Source of the DNA: Bradyrhizobium septentrionale
GTDB lineage: Bacteria; Pseudomonadota; Alphaproteobacteria; Rhizobiales; Xanthobacteraceae
Assembly: GCF_011516645.4 (NCBI RefSeq)
Contig: NZ_CP088285.1
Location: forward strand, 124,001-188,000
Reading direction: 5' to 3'
DNA: 64,000 bases
Part shown: piece after piece, positions 27,573 to 36,832 of the stretch
Position numbering within the stretch: the first letter of the stretch is position 1
Layout of the letters: each line of letters opens with the position of its first letter
Translations under genes and position numbers: made by a program
The notes under the pieces: generated by a model
Database searches by the model: none
Told to the model about the DNA's origin: nothing
What the model saw: the letters and a program-made list of their open reading frames with translations, nothing else

Positions 27573-29837
27573 CTACTGCTCGCCGTCGCGCAGGCGGCGG
27601 TACACCGCACCCAGCACGTTCGAATAATCGTCGGTCCAGACCCGCTGCTTCTCGTCGGCTTCGGTCTCGGTCCAGACATCCGACGATGCGAGCTTGCCGA
27701 CATCGGCCTCCTCGCGCGCCGAGACCACCACCGAGGTCGAGAAGATGTACTCGTTATCGCGGCCGGAATCCTCGCTGTAGACCCAGCTCTTCATGTCGTT
27801 GGCGTCGGCGATGCCGACCACGACGCTGGCGAGTTCGAGGTGACGGTTGGAGACGTGCATCACGACCGCGCCCTGCGGCGCCAGCTTCTGCTTGTAGATC
27901 GCCATCGCCTCCTCGGTGGCGAGATGGATCGGGATCGCGTCCGACGAATAGGCGTCGACGATGATGAGATCGTAGACGCCGTCCGGCTCCTTGGCGAAGG
28001 TCAGCCGCGCATCGCCGATCACGGGCTTCAGGTTCGGCTCGCAGTTCTGGATGTAGGTGAAGTATTTCGGGTCGCGCGCGGTGTCGACCATCGACTGGTC
28101 GATCTCGAAGAAGCGCCAGTCGTCGCCGGGCTGTGATGCGCAGGTCAGCGTCCCCGAGCCGAGCCCGATCACCGCGACCTTCAACGGCGCGCCCTTGCGC
28201 TCGCGGATCGCCGTGATCGCCTGCCCGATGCCGCCGTCCTTGTGATAGTAGCTGATCGGCTCCGGCCGCCCGGTGACCGGCGTGCCGTCGTCGTTCCTGA
28301 ACTTCTCGGCGCCGTGGATCGTGGTGCCGTGCATCAGCACGTGATACTGCCCGTTCGGCGTCACCACGATCTTGTGCACGCCGAAGAAGCTGCGCACGGT
28401 TTCGACGCGGCCGTCATCGGACGGATAGGCGCGCAGCACCACCAGCGCGACGACGACGGTGGCAAAGATCTTCCAGCGATTGGCGTTCAGCGCGAGCGCC
28501 AATAGCGCCGAGGCCACGCCGACGGCGCCGATCACCCAGACCCTGCGGTCGTCGAACCAGTTGAAGATGTCGCCGGCCGAATAGCTCGGCGCGATCAGCG
28601 CCACCGCCAGCACCGCGAGGAACGGCCAGTACCAGGCGCTCCAGCGCGGCAGCCGCTCGGCGCGGCCGGGCGGCCGGCACAGCGCCGCGAGCGCCAGAAG
28701 GATCGGATATTCGGCGACCCACGAGAAAGTAAAAGGCGCAATAAGCCCCGCGAACAAGCCACCGACCATCCCGCCGAACGACAGCGCGACATAGAAGCCG
28801 GTGAGGTATTTCGCGGCCGGGCGGGTGCGCGCGAGCTCGCCGTGACAAGCCATCGCGATGATGAAGAAGCAGAGCTGATGGCCGCCGAGCGTGAGCAGCA
28901 GGTTCTGCTCGCCGCCGACCGCGAGCAGGATCACGACGCCGGCGATCGCCAGCGGCTGCGCCAGCAGCATCCATTTGTGCGGCAGCAGCGGCCGCGACTG
29001 GAACACCAGCACCCAGGTCAAGAGATACAGCGACAGCGGCAGCACCCACAGCAGGGGCGCCGCGGCGACGTCAGTCGAGATATGCGCGGTCACCGCGATC
29101 AAGAGGCCGGAGGGCACGGCGGCGAGGAAGATCCAGCGCGCCCGCTGCGGCCAGGACGGCGCCGGCGCGTTGGCATCATCGGCCGGCATGTTGAGCGCGC
29201 CGGCATTGGCCGGCGATCGCAACAGCAGCAGGCCGCAACCCGCGATCAGAACGATCAAGAGACCATAGCCGCCGGTCCAGATCAGGTTCTGGGTGCGCAA
29301 CGTGAACATCGGCTCGAGCAGCACCGGATAGGACAACAGCGCCAGGAAGCTGCCGATGTTCGAGGAGGCGTAAAGAAAATACGGGTCGGGGCCATTGGGG
29401 TGGCCGGTGCGCACGAACCAGGCCTGCAGCAGCGGATTGTTGGCGGCGAGCGCGAAGAACGGCAGGCCGATCGAGACCACGAACAGGCCGAGCAGCCAGA
29501 TCGCATAGCCCGAAGTCGGCGGCTCGCCCCAGCCGCTCTTGATCGACAGCGGCAACGTCAGCAACGCAATGACGAGCAGCACCAGATGCACCACGATCGG
29601 CACGATGCGGCTGTTCAGCTTCATCAGCAGATGCGCATAGGCATAGCCGCCGAGCAGCAGCGACTGGAAGAACACCATCGCCACCGACCACACCGCCGGC
29701 GAGCCGCCGAGCCGCGGCAGCACCATCTTGGTGAACAGCGGCTGCACCGAGAACAGCAACAGGGCGCTGACGAAGATCGCGGCGGTATAGACGACCAGCA
29801 CCAGCCGGTTTCGCGAGGCGGACGGCTCAGATGTCAT
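27573..29837 (-). CDS. Membrane-fused spermidine-synthase-like protein
   Basis: The 754-residue protein has about twelve hydrophobic helices in its first 500 residues and a C-terminal SpeE-like Rossmann methyltransferase-fold domain (VAVIGLGSGTLTCAS, FEIDQSMVDTARD, IVDAYSSDAIPIHL). This fused architecture is common in proteobacteria and is usually annotated as fused MFS/spermidine synthase. Real polyamine synthesis is not shown: the aminopropyl-acceptor residues are hard to assign. It appears monocistronic. Confidence 0.85.
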   Translation of the reverse strand: MTSEPSASRNRLVLVVYTAAIFVSALLLFSVQPLFTKMVLPRLGGSPAVWSVAMVFFQSLLLGGYAYAHLLMKLNSRIVPIVVHLVLLVIALLTLPLSIKSGWGEPPTSGYAIWLLGLFVVSIGLPFFALAANNPLLQAWFVRTGHPNGPDPYFLYASSNIGSFLALLSYPVLLEPMFTLRTQNLIWTGGYGLLIVLIAGCGLLLLRSPANAGALNMPADDANAPAPSWPQRARWIFLAAVPSGLLIAVTAHISTDVAAAPLLWVLPLSLYLLTWVLVFQSRPLLPHKWMLLAQPLAIAGVVILLAVGGEQNLLLTLGGHQLCFFIIAMACHGELARTRPAAKYLTGFYVALSFGGMVGGLFAGLIAPFTFSWVAEYPILLALAALCRPPGRAERLPRWSAWYWPFLAVLAVALIAPSYSAGDIFNWFDDRRVWVIGAVGVASALLALALNANRWKIFATVVVALVVLRAYPSDDGRVETVRSFFGVHKIVVTPNGQYHVLMHGTTIHGAEKFRNDDGTPVTGRPEPISYYHKDGGIGQAITAIRERKGAPLKVAVIGLGSGTLTCASQPGDDWRFFEIDQSMVDTARDPKYFTYIQNCEPNLKPVIGDARLTFAKEPDGVYDLIIVDAYSSDAIPIHLATEEAMAIYKQKLAPQGAVVMHVSNRHLELASVVVGIADANDMKSWVYSEDSGRDNEYIFSTSVVVSAREEADVGKLASSDVWTETEADEKQRVWTDDYSNVLGAVYRRLRDGEQ

Positions 29838-30014
29838 GAAAGCTCCGGCATGGACCCGGCGGGCGCCGGAGGCGGACGGTCCGGCGGCAGCGCACCGGAG
29901 GAGGAGAATTGAGCATAAGGCAGTATCACGGACAAGAAACCGCGGTCACGCGGACTTGACGACGCGGCGCTGCGGCGCCAATCAACGCTATAGTCACACC
30001 TTGTTGAAGCGGAC

Positions 30015-31616
30015 ATGAACGAAACGGACGTCGTCATCATCGGTGCGGGACACAACGGCCTCACCTGCGCGGCCTATCTTGCGATGGCGGGGTTGCGGGT
30101 GAAGGTTGTGGAACGCCGCAAGGTGGTCGGCGGCGCCGCCGTCACCGAGGAGTTCTGTCCGGGCTTCCGCAATTCGGTTGCCGCCTACACGGTGAGTTTG
30201 CTCAACCCGCAGATTATGTCTGACCTGAAACTTGCCGATCATGGCCTCAAGATCGTCGAGCGCCGCGCCCAGAACTTCCTCCCCGCGCCCGACGGCAGCT
30301 ATTTGCTGACCGGCGAAGGCCGCACCGAGCAATCGGTCGCGAAGCTCAGCCAGCACGACGCGGCTGCAATCGGCGTGTTCTCCGGGGAACTCGAAGCCAT
30401 CGCCGACGTGCTGCGGCAATTCGTGCTGCGCGCGCCGCCGAACCTCGTCGAGGGCTTTGGCATCAGCGCGATGAGCGAGGCCTTCAACGCGCTCGGCACC
30501 GCCAACATCCTGCGGCGGCTGTCGCTCGAGCAGCAGCGCGATCTGCTCGATCTGTTCACGCGCTCGGCCGGCGAGATGCTCGACGAGCGTTTCGAGAGTG
30601 ATCTCGTCAAGGCACTGTTCGGCTTCGACGCCATCGTCGGCAACTATGCCAGCCCCTACGCCGCAGGCTCGGCCTATGTGATGCTGCATCATGCGTTTGG
30701 CGAGGTGAACGGCAAGAAGGGGGTCTGGGGCCACGCGATCGGCGGCATGGGCGCGATCACCCAGGCGATGGCGCGCGCCGCACGCGGCCATCGCGTCGAG
30801 ATCGAGACCGAAGCCGGCGTGCGCGAGGTGATCGTCGAGAAGGATCGCGCGACTGGCGTCATCCTCGACAATGGCGAGACCATCCGCGCCAGATACGTCG
30901 TCTCGAACGTCAATCCAAAACTGCTGTACACGCGCCTGGTGCCGGCAGGCGCGCTGGCATCCGAATTCCTCGCGCGCATCTCGCGGTGGCAGAATGGTTC
31001 CGGCACATTCAGGATGAACGTGGCGCTCAGCGCCCTGCCCTCATTCACCGCGCTGCCCGGCCCCGGCGATCACCTCACCGCTGGAATCATCATCGCGCCA
31101 AGTCTCGGCTACATGGATCGCGCCTGGCGCGATGCGCGCGACTTCGGCTGGAGCCGCGCACCCGTCGTCGAGGTGCTGATCCCCTCGACGCTCGACGACT
31201 CGCTGAGCCCGCCGGACCAGCATGTCGCGAGCCTGTTCTGCCAGCACGTCGCGCCGCAACTGCCGGACGGAAAATCCTGGGACGACCATCGCGAGGAGGT
31301 CGCCGATCTGATGATCGCAACCGTCGACAGCTACGCGCCCGGCTTCGCGGCCGCCGTGGTCGGCCGCCAGATGCTGTCGCCGCTCGATCTGGAGCGGCAG
31401 TTTGGCCTCCTCGGCGGCGACATCTTTCACGGCGCGCTGACGCTGAACCAGCTGTTCTCGGCGCGTCCGATGCTCGGCCATGCCGACTACCGCGGCCCGC
31501 TCCGCGGCCTCTACCATTGCGGTTCCGGCGCCCATCCCGGCGGCGGCGTCACCGGCGCCCCCGGCCACAACGCCGCCCGCGCCATCCTGGCCGACCATCG
31601 CGCGCTGTTCGCATAG
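30015..31616 (+). CDS. FAD-dependent oxidoreductase, phytoene-desaturase/PYROXD2-like
   Basis: The 533-residue enzyme opens with an FAD-binding Rossmann motif (VVIIGAGHNGLTCAAYLAMAG, about residues 6-26) followed by VVERRKVVGGAAVTEE, typical of the CrtI/PYROXD2 amine-oxidase-like group. The C-terminal end GLYHCGSGAHPGGGVTGAPGHNAAR is the second FAD contact. There are no carotenoid genes around it, so carotenoid desaturation is unlikely; the substrate is unknown. It is separated from its divergent neighbour by 177 bases. Confidence 0.88.
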   Translation: MNETDVVIIGAGHNGLTCAAYLAMAGLRVKVVERRKVVGGAAVTEEFCPGFRNSVAAYTVSLLNPQIMSDLKLADHGLKIVERRAQNFLPAPDGSYLLTGEGRTEQSVAKLSQHDAAAIGVFSGELEAIADVLRQFVLRAPPNLVEGFGISAMSEAFNALGTANILRRLSLEQQRDLLDLFTRSAGEMLDERFESDLVKALFGFDAIVGNYASPYAAGSAYVMLHHAFGEVNGKKGVWGHAIGGMGAITQAMARAARGHRVEIETEAGVREVIVEKDRATGVILDNGETIRARYVVSNVNPKLLYTRLVPAGALASEFLARISRWQNGSGTFRMNVALSALPSFTALPGPGDHLTAGIIIAPSLGYMDRAWRDARDFGWSRAPVVEVLIPSTLDDSLSPPDQHVASLFCQHVAPQLPDGKSWDDHREEVADLMIATVDSYAPGFAAAVVGRQMLSPLDLERQFGLLGGDIFHGALTLNQLFSARPMLGHADYRGPLRGLYHCGSGAHPGGGVTGAPGHNAARAILADHRALFA

Positions 31617-31737
31617 GGCGGATGACGGACCGCGCGGTGGGGGCAAGCTGTGGACAGGTCTGTTGAGAAGCTGTGGGTTGGTTGTGGGCAACCGGCGGCG
31701 CCTTGCGTGGGAAAGCCGGTGGACATCCCGGTGGATT

Positions 31738-32074
31738 GGCTGTGCAGCAGCGGTAGTGTCTCAGTTTGAATTTTTGGGCCAACCTTGGGCCTCTGCTCGG
31801 AATTTGTGGCCCGCTTCCGTCCACCGGCCAAAGCGGGTGTTGATATTTTCCATCAAGCCAAATTCCGCGAGCGCTTCTATTGCGTGCTCGCCGGCAGACA
31901 TTGATAGGCTGTCTACTTGGCCCTTGTATTCATCGAGATACTGGTCGACCATCTTCACCAAGGCGACCAGCAGCGTCTTCTCTTGGTCAGTCATGCAGCC
32001 CCTCCCTTGCGAAGCAGCGCGAAGCCGACGAAATTTCAAACTGAGACACTACCAGACCGGCTGTGCAGCAGCGG
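31738..32074. mobile_element. Small TIR element (MITE-like) with one ORF
   Basis: GGTAGTGTCTCAGTTTGAA (31752-31770) and its reverse complement TTCAAACTGAGACACTACC (32035-32053) bound a 302-bp insert. A 16-bp direct repeat, GGCTGTGCAGCAGCGG, flanks it at 31738-31753 and 32059-32074. The left copy overlaps the terminal repeat by two bases and the right copy is 5 bases away, so it may be local duplication rather than a clean target duplication. No transposase is inside; the only ORF has 77 codons. The element looks non-autonomous. Confidence 0.7.
31761..31994 (-). CDS. Small protein carried by the TIR element
   Basis: The ATG at 31994 follows GGGAGGGG and opens a 77-residue ORF (MTDQEKTLLVALVKMVDQYLDEY...), acidic and predicted to be helical, with a basic aromatic C-terminus (FGRWTEAGHKFRAEAQGW). 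Its TGA stop is inside the left terminal repeat. I recognise no family. A good ribosome binding site and balanced composition suggest a translated gene rather than noise. Confidence 0.55.
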   Translation of the reverse strand: MTDQEKTLLVALVKMVDQYLDEYKGQVDSLSMSAGEHAIEALAEFGLMENINTRFGRWTEAGHKFRAEAQGWPKNSN

Positions 32075-32150
32075 CTGACAACCCGGCCACAACGCCCCGC
32101 ATATCCTGTTGGCAAGTCGTGTATGGCTCTGTGGACGACTGCCCAAAAGA

Positions 32151-32178
32151 AAACACCGGGCGTCGTTGCCCGGTGTTT
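32151..32178 (-). terminator. Rho-independent terminator of the pilin gene
   Basis: Reading the minus strand, AAACACCGGGC pairs with GCCCGGTGTTT over a 6-base loop, and TTCTTTTGG follows. The stem starts 24 bases after the pilin stop. Confidence 0.8.
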
Positions 32179-32201
32179 GCTCGAGAACGCCGTCTGCGCA
32201 A

Positions 32202-32366
32202 TTACTTCAGGGAACCGCTGATCGAGTTGAAGGTCCCGCTCAGCGCCGTGCCGACGCCATTCACCGCAGCGATGATGGCGATGGCAATGCCGGTCGCAAT
32301 CAGTCCGTATTCGATGGCCGTCGCGCCGGATTCGTTCTTCAAGAACTTAACGATAAAAGCCTTCAT
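32202..32366 (-). CDS. Flp/Fap-type pilin (orphan)
   Basis: The 54-residue prepilin has the type IVb layout: a short basic leader (MKAFIVKFLKNESGA), the processing-site motif with Glu (TAIEYGLIA) and a hydrophobic helix (IAIAIIAAVNGVGTAL). Flp pilins form Tad adhesion pili after cleavage by a CpaA-type peptidase. No tad/cpa genes are nearby, so assembly would need a locus elsewhere. The ATG at 32366 has AGGGCAGGG upstream; the gene ends at a good terminator, so it is a single-gene unit. Confidence 0.9.
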   Translation of the reverse strand: MKAFIVKFLKNESGATAIEYGLIATGIAIAIIAAVNGVGTALSGTFNSISGSLK

Positions 32367-32539
32367 TGCAGCCCTGCCCTTGGTTGTGATGCCTTGGAGC
32401 AGCGGGAGAGGTTCCGCTGCCGGAACCAGTACTAGTACGGTAACATCTAAGGTTGTCTGAACCGGGAACCTATCAATTCTCGCGATATTCGAATGAATCC
32501 CGCTTGAAATTTTAACAAAAACCGCGCTACCGGCCTCCG

Positions 32540-33424
32540 ATGACCCCATCCACACACCGCGCCAGCATCACCCTGTCAGACGAACCGACCGCAAAACGCG
32601 TGGTCGACGCGCTTTCCGAGTTGTTTTTCGAGGATCAGGCGGCCTTTGCAGCCTTCGAGCGGCCGGACGGCCGCTGGGACGTCACCGTCCATTTTGCCGA
32701 GCCGCCGGACCAATCCTTGCTGCGCGAGCTGATCGGACAGGTGGTGCGGCAGGATGTCGCAGAGACTTTAGTCTTTGATGTTGTTGAGGCAAAGGACTGG
32801 GTCAAGGCCAGCCTGGAGGACCTTGTCCCGGTCGCGGCCGGGCGCTTCATCGTCCACGGCCAGCATGACCGGCACAGAATTCCGCCCAACAAGCTCGGGA
32901 TCGAGATCGAGGCGGCGCTCGCCTTCGGCACCGGCCATCACGGCACCACGCGCGGCTGCCTGCTGCTGCTCGACCACGTTCTGAAGGCGTATCAGCCCCG
33001 GCGGGTGCTCGACCTCGGCACCGGAACCGGCGTGCTGGGGATTGCCGCCGCCAAGGCGCTGCACGGCCGGGTGCTGGCCAGCGATATCGACCCGCCGTCC
33101 GTCCAGGTCGCCGCGGAGAACGCCCGGCTGAACGGCGCAGGTCATCTGGTCGATGTGATCCGCGCCACCGGCTTTGCGTCGCCGCGCTTTGCCGGGGATG
33201 GGCCGTTCGATCTGGTGCTCGCCAACATCCTGGCCAATCCGCTGCGCCAGCTGGCGGGGCCGATGGCCCGCCACCTCGCCGCGTCGGCACAGGTCATCCT
33301 CTCCGGCCTGCTGACCCACCAGGCGCCGGCTGTCATCGCCGCCTATCGCGCCCGCGGGCTGGTGCCGCTGCGGCATCTCAGAATCGAGGGCTGGAGCAGC
33401 CTGCTGCTGCGCTCGGTGAGGTGA
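32540..33424 (+). CDS. prmA: Ribosomal protein L11 methyltransferase
   Basis: The 294-residue cytoplasmic enzyme transfers methyl groups from SAM to ribosomal protein L11. The SAM-binding motif LDLGTGTGVLGIAAAKAL (about residues 156-173) is preceded by AFGTGHHGTTRGCL, and the catalytic-site motif LVLANILANPL is the PrmA hallmark. It begins 173 bases from the divergent pilin gene and its stop is one base from the next ATG, so the following Cys-rich gene is probably co-transcribed. Confidence 0.92.
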   Translation: MTPSTHRASITLSDEPTAKRVVDALSELFFEDQAAFAAFERPDGRWDVTVHFAEPPDQSLLRELIGQVVRQDVAETLVFDVVEAKDWVKASLEDLVPVAAGRFIVHGQHDRHRIPPNKLGIEIEAALAFGTGHHGTTRGCLLLLDHVLKAYQPRRVLDLGTGTGVLGIAAAKALHGRVLASDIDPPSVQVAAENARLNGAGHLVDVIRATGFASPRFAGDGPFDLVLANILANPLRQLAGPMARHLAASAQVILSGLLTHQAPAVIAAYRARGLVPLRHLRIEGWSSLLLRSVR

Positions 33425-33425
33425 C

Positions 33426-33929
33426 ATGACCGCGACCGGCAGACAGTGCGGCGACTGCACGCTCTGCTGCAAGGTGATGGCGATCGAGGAACTGGCGAAG
33501 CTTGCCAACGCATGGTGCGCGCATTGCAAGCCGGGGCGCGGCTGCCGGATCTACCCGAGCCGGCCGGCGGAATGCCGCTCGTTCAGCTGCGTCTGGCTCG
33601 TCAACGAGCTCCTGGAGGAGCACTGGAAGCCCTCCCGGTCGAAGCTTGTCCTGACCACATCGGACGACGGTCTCGAGGTCAGATGCGATCCGGGCTTCCC
33701 GGACGCCTGGCGCAGGGAGCCATTCCGCAACGAGCTGAGGGAGTGGGCGCTGTCCGGCGAGACGCTCGACATGACCGTCGTCGTCATCGTCGGTCAGCGA
33801 ATCACGCTGGTGACGGCGGAGCGCGAGTTCGATCTGGGGTTCGTCGGGCCCGATGAGCGGATCGTGCGCGAGCTCGACGGCACCAGGGTCGTCAACGTGA
33901 CCGTGGCGAAGGTGTCCGACCTGGAATAG
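33426..33929 (+). CDS. Cysteine-cluster (YkgJ-like) protein
   Basis: The 167-residue protein has an N-terminal cysteine cluster (C8, C11, C14, C15, C31, C34, C40, C50, C55) in the pattern CGDCTLCC...CAHC...GCRIYPSRPAEC of the YkgJ/UPF0153 family, which probably binds zinc or an iron-sulfur cluster. The C-terminal 100 residues are a beta-rich domain (TVVVIVGQRITLVTAEREFDL). It follows prmA by one base and is likely translated from the same message. Function is unknown. Confidence 0.8.
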   Translation: MTATGRQCGDCTLCCKVMAIEELAKLANAWCAHCKPGRGCRIYPSRPAECRSFSCVWLVNELLEEHWKPSRSKLVLTTSDDGLEVRCDPGFPDAWRREPFRNELREWALSGETLDMTVVVIVGQRITLVTAEREFDLGFVGPDERIVRELDGTRVVNVTVAKVSDLE

Positions 33930-34008
33930 TCAGACCCTTGCAACGGCAGGCATCATCAAGCGTTGGTCCGCGATCCTGTTCGTGATCTCTGCGAAGGAGA
34001 CCGTCCGC

Positions 34009-34278
34009 ATGAAACGTCCCACTTGCGCTTTCATCATCGCGGCGATCTTCGCTGTCGCGTCTGCGGCGGTCGCCAACGCCCAAGGCGCCGGCATCCGCCC
34101 CGTCGGCGACCGCAGCCGCGCCGGCGAACCCTATCGCGGTTATCCAACCGGGCGTCATGACAGCCGGCCGCCGGTACGCAGTGACGGTCGCGAGCGTGGC
34201 TGGCCCAGCGGATCATATCCTCTGGAGTACGAAGACCGGGACCGGGGCGTGTACCTCGGTCAACGTCACGATGATTGA
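34009..34278 (+). CDS. Small secreted protein
   Basis: The ATG at 34009 gives 89 residues: a signal peptide (CAFIIAAIFAVASAAVANAQG) and a hydrophilic tail rich in Arg, Gly, Asp and Pro (RPPVRSDGRERGWPSG). GAAGGAGA lies about 14 bases upstream. No family is recognised; short secreted tails like this are common in the order. Confidence 0.6.
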   Translation: MKRPTCAFIIAAIFAVASAAVANAQGAGIRPVGDRSRAGEPYRGYPTGRHDSRPPVRSDGRERGWPSGSYPLEYEDRDRGVYLGQRHDD

Positions 34279-34285
34279 AGGAGAG

Positions 34286-34471
34286 CTATTTGGACGGCGG
34301 AGGATCGCGGTCGGGAGTCTCGGCCTTGTCCTGACTGGCTGCACGCCTGGCGCGCGCCTCGACGAAACGGTCGAGCATCTGGACGATGACCCCACGCTGC
34401 TTCTGTTCGATCGGCGCGACCGGTCCGCGGGGGACCGGCGGCGAAATCTTCTCAAACGTGAATGCAGGCAT
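34286..34471 (-). CDS. Small conserved-looking protein of unknown function
   Basis: A 61-residue ORF begins at the ATG at 34471 with GAGGAG about 10 bases upstream: MPAFTFEKISPPVPRGPVAPIEQK, then an amphipathic helix (GVIVQMLDRFVEARARRAAS). The layout of a short Pro-rich head and one helix is one I associate with small hypothetical proteins of Bradyrhizobium. It converges on the small secreted protein with 7 bases between stops. Confidence 0.55.
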   Translation of the reverse strand: MPAFTFEKISPPVPRGPVAPIEQKQRGVIVQMLDRFVEARARRAASQDKAETPDRDPPPSK

Positions 34472-34709
34472 CGTGCATCTCCTCACCGTTGAGTTGAGAC
34501 ACTCCTGGACACCCCCCGTACGCTTGACCAAGGACGCGCAGTAGACATCGTCCGGTCATTTCTACTATGCCACGATTCAAGCATAAGTTATGCCAAAATA
34601 ATGGTCAGGCCTGACCGCGTGGCGCAAGGTGGACAACCGGCTTTCCGGCGCGACAAAGGCGCCGCGTTTGCGCGAAGATCATGCGCCATCTGAAGAGAGT
34701 GCGACAGCG

Positions 34710-36539
34710 ATGTTCGAAGCCCATTTCCAGACGTTCGAAGAGCCTGAAGGCGGCGTGGCGCTGACCGCGCGCTTGAGCGCGCTGCGCGAGGAGCTGGCGC
34801 GGCGCAAGCTGACCGGGTTTGTGGTTCCGCGCGCCGACCAGCAGCAGAATGAGTATGTTGCGGCGTCCGAGGAGCGGCTCGCCTGGCTGACCGGCTTCAC
34901 CGGATCGGCCGGGCTCGCGATCGTGCTGAGCAAGCAGGCCGCCCTGTTCGTCGACGGCCGCTACACGCTGCAGGCCGGCAAGCAGGTCGACGCCAAGGCC
35001 TGGCAGGTCGAGCCGCTGGTCGAGCCGCCGCCGGAACACTGGCTGACGCGGCACCTTTCAGCCGGCGACCGCCTAGGATTTGACCCCTGGCTGCACACTT
35101 CTGCGGCAGCGGAACGGCTGGCGGCGGCCTGCACCAAGGCCGGCGCCGAGCTGGTCGCGGTCGACCGCAACCCGGTCGATGCGATCTGGAGCGAGCGGCC
35201 GGCACCGCCGCTCGGCCCGGTCAGCATCCACGGCGCGCAGTTTTCCGGTGAGATCGAGGCCGAGAAGCTCAAGCGGATCCGGCTCGAGATCAACAAGCTC
35301 GGCGTCGACGCGCTGGTGCTCTCCGACAGCCACGCGGTGGCCTGGGCCTTCAACATCCGCGGCGCCGACGTCTCGCATACGCCGCTGCCTCTGTCCTACG
35401 CGCTGGTGCCGAAGGACGGCCGGCCGCTGGTGTTCATCGATCACCGCAAGCTGTCGAACTCTGTGCGCGACCATCTCGAGCAATCCGCCGATGTCGAGGA
35501 GCCGGCGGCGCTGGCACCGAAACTCACCGAACTCGCCAAGCGCGGCGCCTCGATCGCGCTGGACAGCGCGACCGCAGCCGACGCGCTGAGCCGCCTGATC
35601 GCGGGCGCCGGTGGCAAGCCGGTGCGCGGCAACGACCCGGTCAGCCTGCTGAAGGCGGTGAAGAACATCACCGAGATCGAGGGCACGCGCACGGCGCATC
35701 AGCGCGACGCGGTGGCGCTGACGCGCTTCCTCGCCTGGATCGACCGTGAGGCGCCCACAGGCCACCTCACCGAGATCGACACCGTCGAGGCGCTGGAGAC
35801 ATTCCGCCGCCAGACCGGCGCGCTGAAGGACGTCTCGTTCCCGACCATCGCCGGCACCGGGCCGAACGGCGCCATCGTGCATTACCGCGTGACGCGCAAG
35901 AGCAACCGCCGCATCGCGCCCGGCGACCTCCTGCTGATCGATTCCGGCGCTCAATATCAGGACGGCACCACTGACGTCACCCGCACCATCGCGATCGGCA
36001 AACCGAGCGACGAGATGCGCGACCGCTTCACCCGGGTGCTGCGCGGTCATATCGCGATCGCCCGCGCGATCTTCCCCGACGGCACCACCGGCGCGCAGCT
36101 CGACAGCTTCGCACGGCAGTATCTCTGGCGGGCTGGGATCGATTTCGAGCACGGCACCGGCCACGGCGTCGGCAGCTATCTCTCAGTGCATGAAGGGCCG
36201 GCGCGGATCTCAAAACTCGGCACTACGCCGCTGAAGCGCGGCATGATCCTGTCCAACGAGCCCGGCTACTACAAGACCGACGCCTACGGTATAAGGATCG
36301 AGAACCTCGAGCTCGTGATCGGCACCGACATTGCCGGCGCCGAGAAGCCGGTCAATGCCTTCGAGACGCTGACCCTGGCGCCGATCGATCGCCGCCTGAT
36401 CGAGGTGAGCATGCTGGGCCAAGACGAGTTGGCCTGGCTCAACGACTACCACGCCCGCGTCGCGCGCGTGGTGCGCCCGCATCTCGACGACAACGCCACG
36501 AAGCTGTGGCTGGATGAGGCGACGGCTGCGCTGAAGTAG
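34710..36539 (+). CDS. Xaa-Pro aminopeptidase (M24B family)
   Basis: The 609-residue cytoplasmic metallopeptidase removes the first residue when proline is second. It has two N-terminal creatinase-like domains (ARLSALREELARRKLTGFVVPRADQQQNEY...) and a C-terminal pita-bread domain with dinuclear metal ligands in LLIDSGAQYQDGTTDVTRT, GTGHGVGSYLSVHE and LSNEPGYYK. The length fits the three-domain aminopeptidase P of alphaproteobacteria and eukaryotes. The ATG at 34710 is preferred; one at 34629 adds 27 low-complexity residues. Confidence 0.92.
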   Translation: MFEAHFQTFEEPEGGVALTARLSALREELARRKLTGFVVPRADQQQNEYVAASEERLAWLTGFTGSAGLAIVLSKQAALFVDGRYTLQAGKQVDAKAWQVEPLVEPPPEHWLTRHLSAGDRLGFDPWLHTSAAAERLAAACTKAGAELVAVDRNPVDAIWSERPAPPLGPVSIHGAQFSGEIEAEKLKRIRLEINKLGVDALVLSDSHAVAWAFNIRGADVSHTPLPLSYALVPKDGRPLVFIDHRKLSNSVRDHLEQSADVEEPAALAPKLTELAKRGASIALDSATAADALSRLIAGAGGKPVRGNDPVSLLKAVKNITEIEGTRTAHQRDAVALTRFLAWIDREAPTGHLTEIDTVEALETFRRQTGALKDVSFPTIAGTGPNGAIVHYRVTRKSNRRIAPGDLLLIDSGAQYQDGTTDVTRTIAIGKPSDEMRDRFTRVLRGHIAIARAIFPDGTTGAQLDSFARQYLWRAGIDFEHGTGHGVGSYLSVHEGPARISKLGTTPLKRGMILSNEPGYYKTDAYGIRIENLELVIGTDIAGAEKPVNAFETLTLAPIDRRLIEVSMLGQDELAWLNDYHARVARVVRPHLDDNATKLWLDEATAALK

Positions 36540-36579
36540 CGGCGCCGAGCTTACCGCACACCCTTTCCTCACACATAGT

Positions 36580-36680
36580 GTCATCCCCCGCGCATGCGGG
36601 GGATCCAGTACGCCGCGGCCCATCAGTTTAAATACGCCGGCCTCTGGAATACTGGGTCCCCCGCTTTCGCGGAGGACGAC
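36580..36680. repeat. REPIN-like repeat upstream of the MFS pseudogene
   Basis: GTCATCCCCCGCGCATGCGG (from 36580) forms a hairpin and runs on to GGATCCAGTACGCCGCGG; after a variable middle the unit returns as TCTGGAATACTGGGTCCCCC with a second hairpin, ending CGCGGAGGACGACAG. The last 15 bases are repeated once more in tandem (36668-36704). The same family occurs at 38151-38249 and, inverted, at 10161-10243. Confidence 0.75.
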
Positions 36681-36832
36681 AGCGGAATTCGCGGAGGACG
36701 ACAGTGTGCTTATTGCGCGAGACGAAACATCATCGCTGCGCCTCCTGAAATCGCATGGGCGTATGCCGAAACACACGTATTCCGCGCGAACGGGCACGCT
36801 ACAGTCTTTCCACAATGCTGGATCGGACCTGA

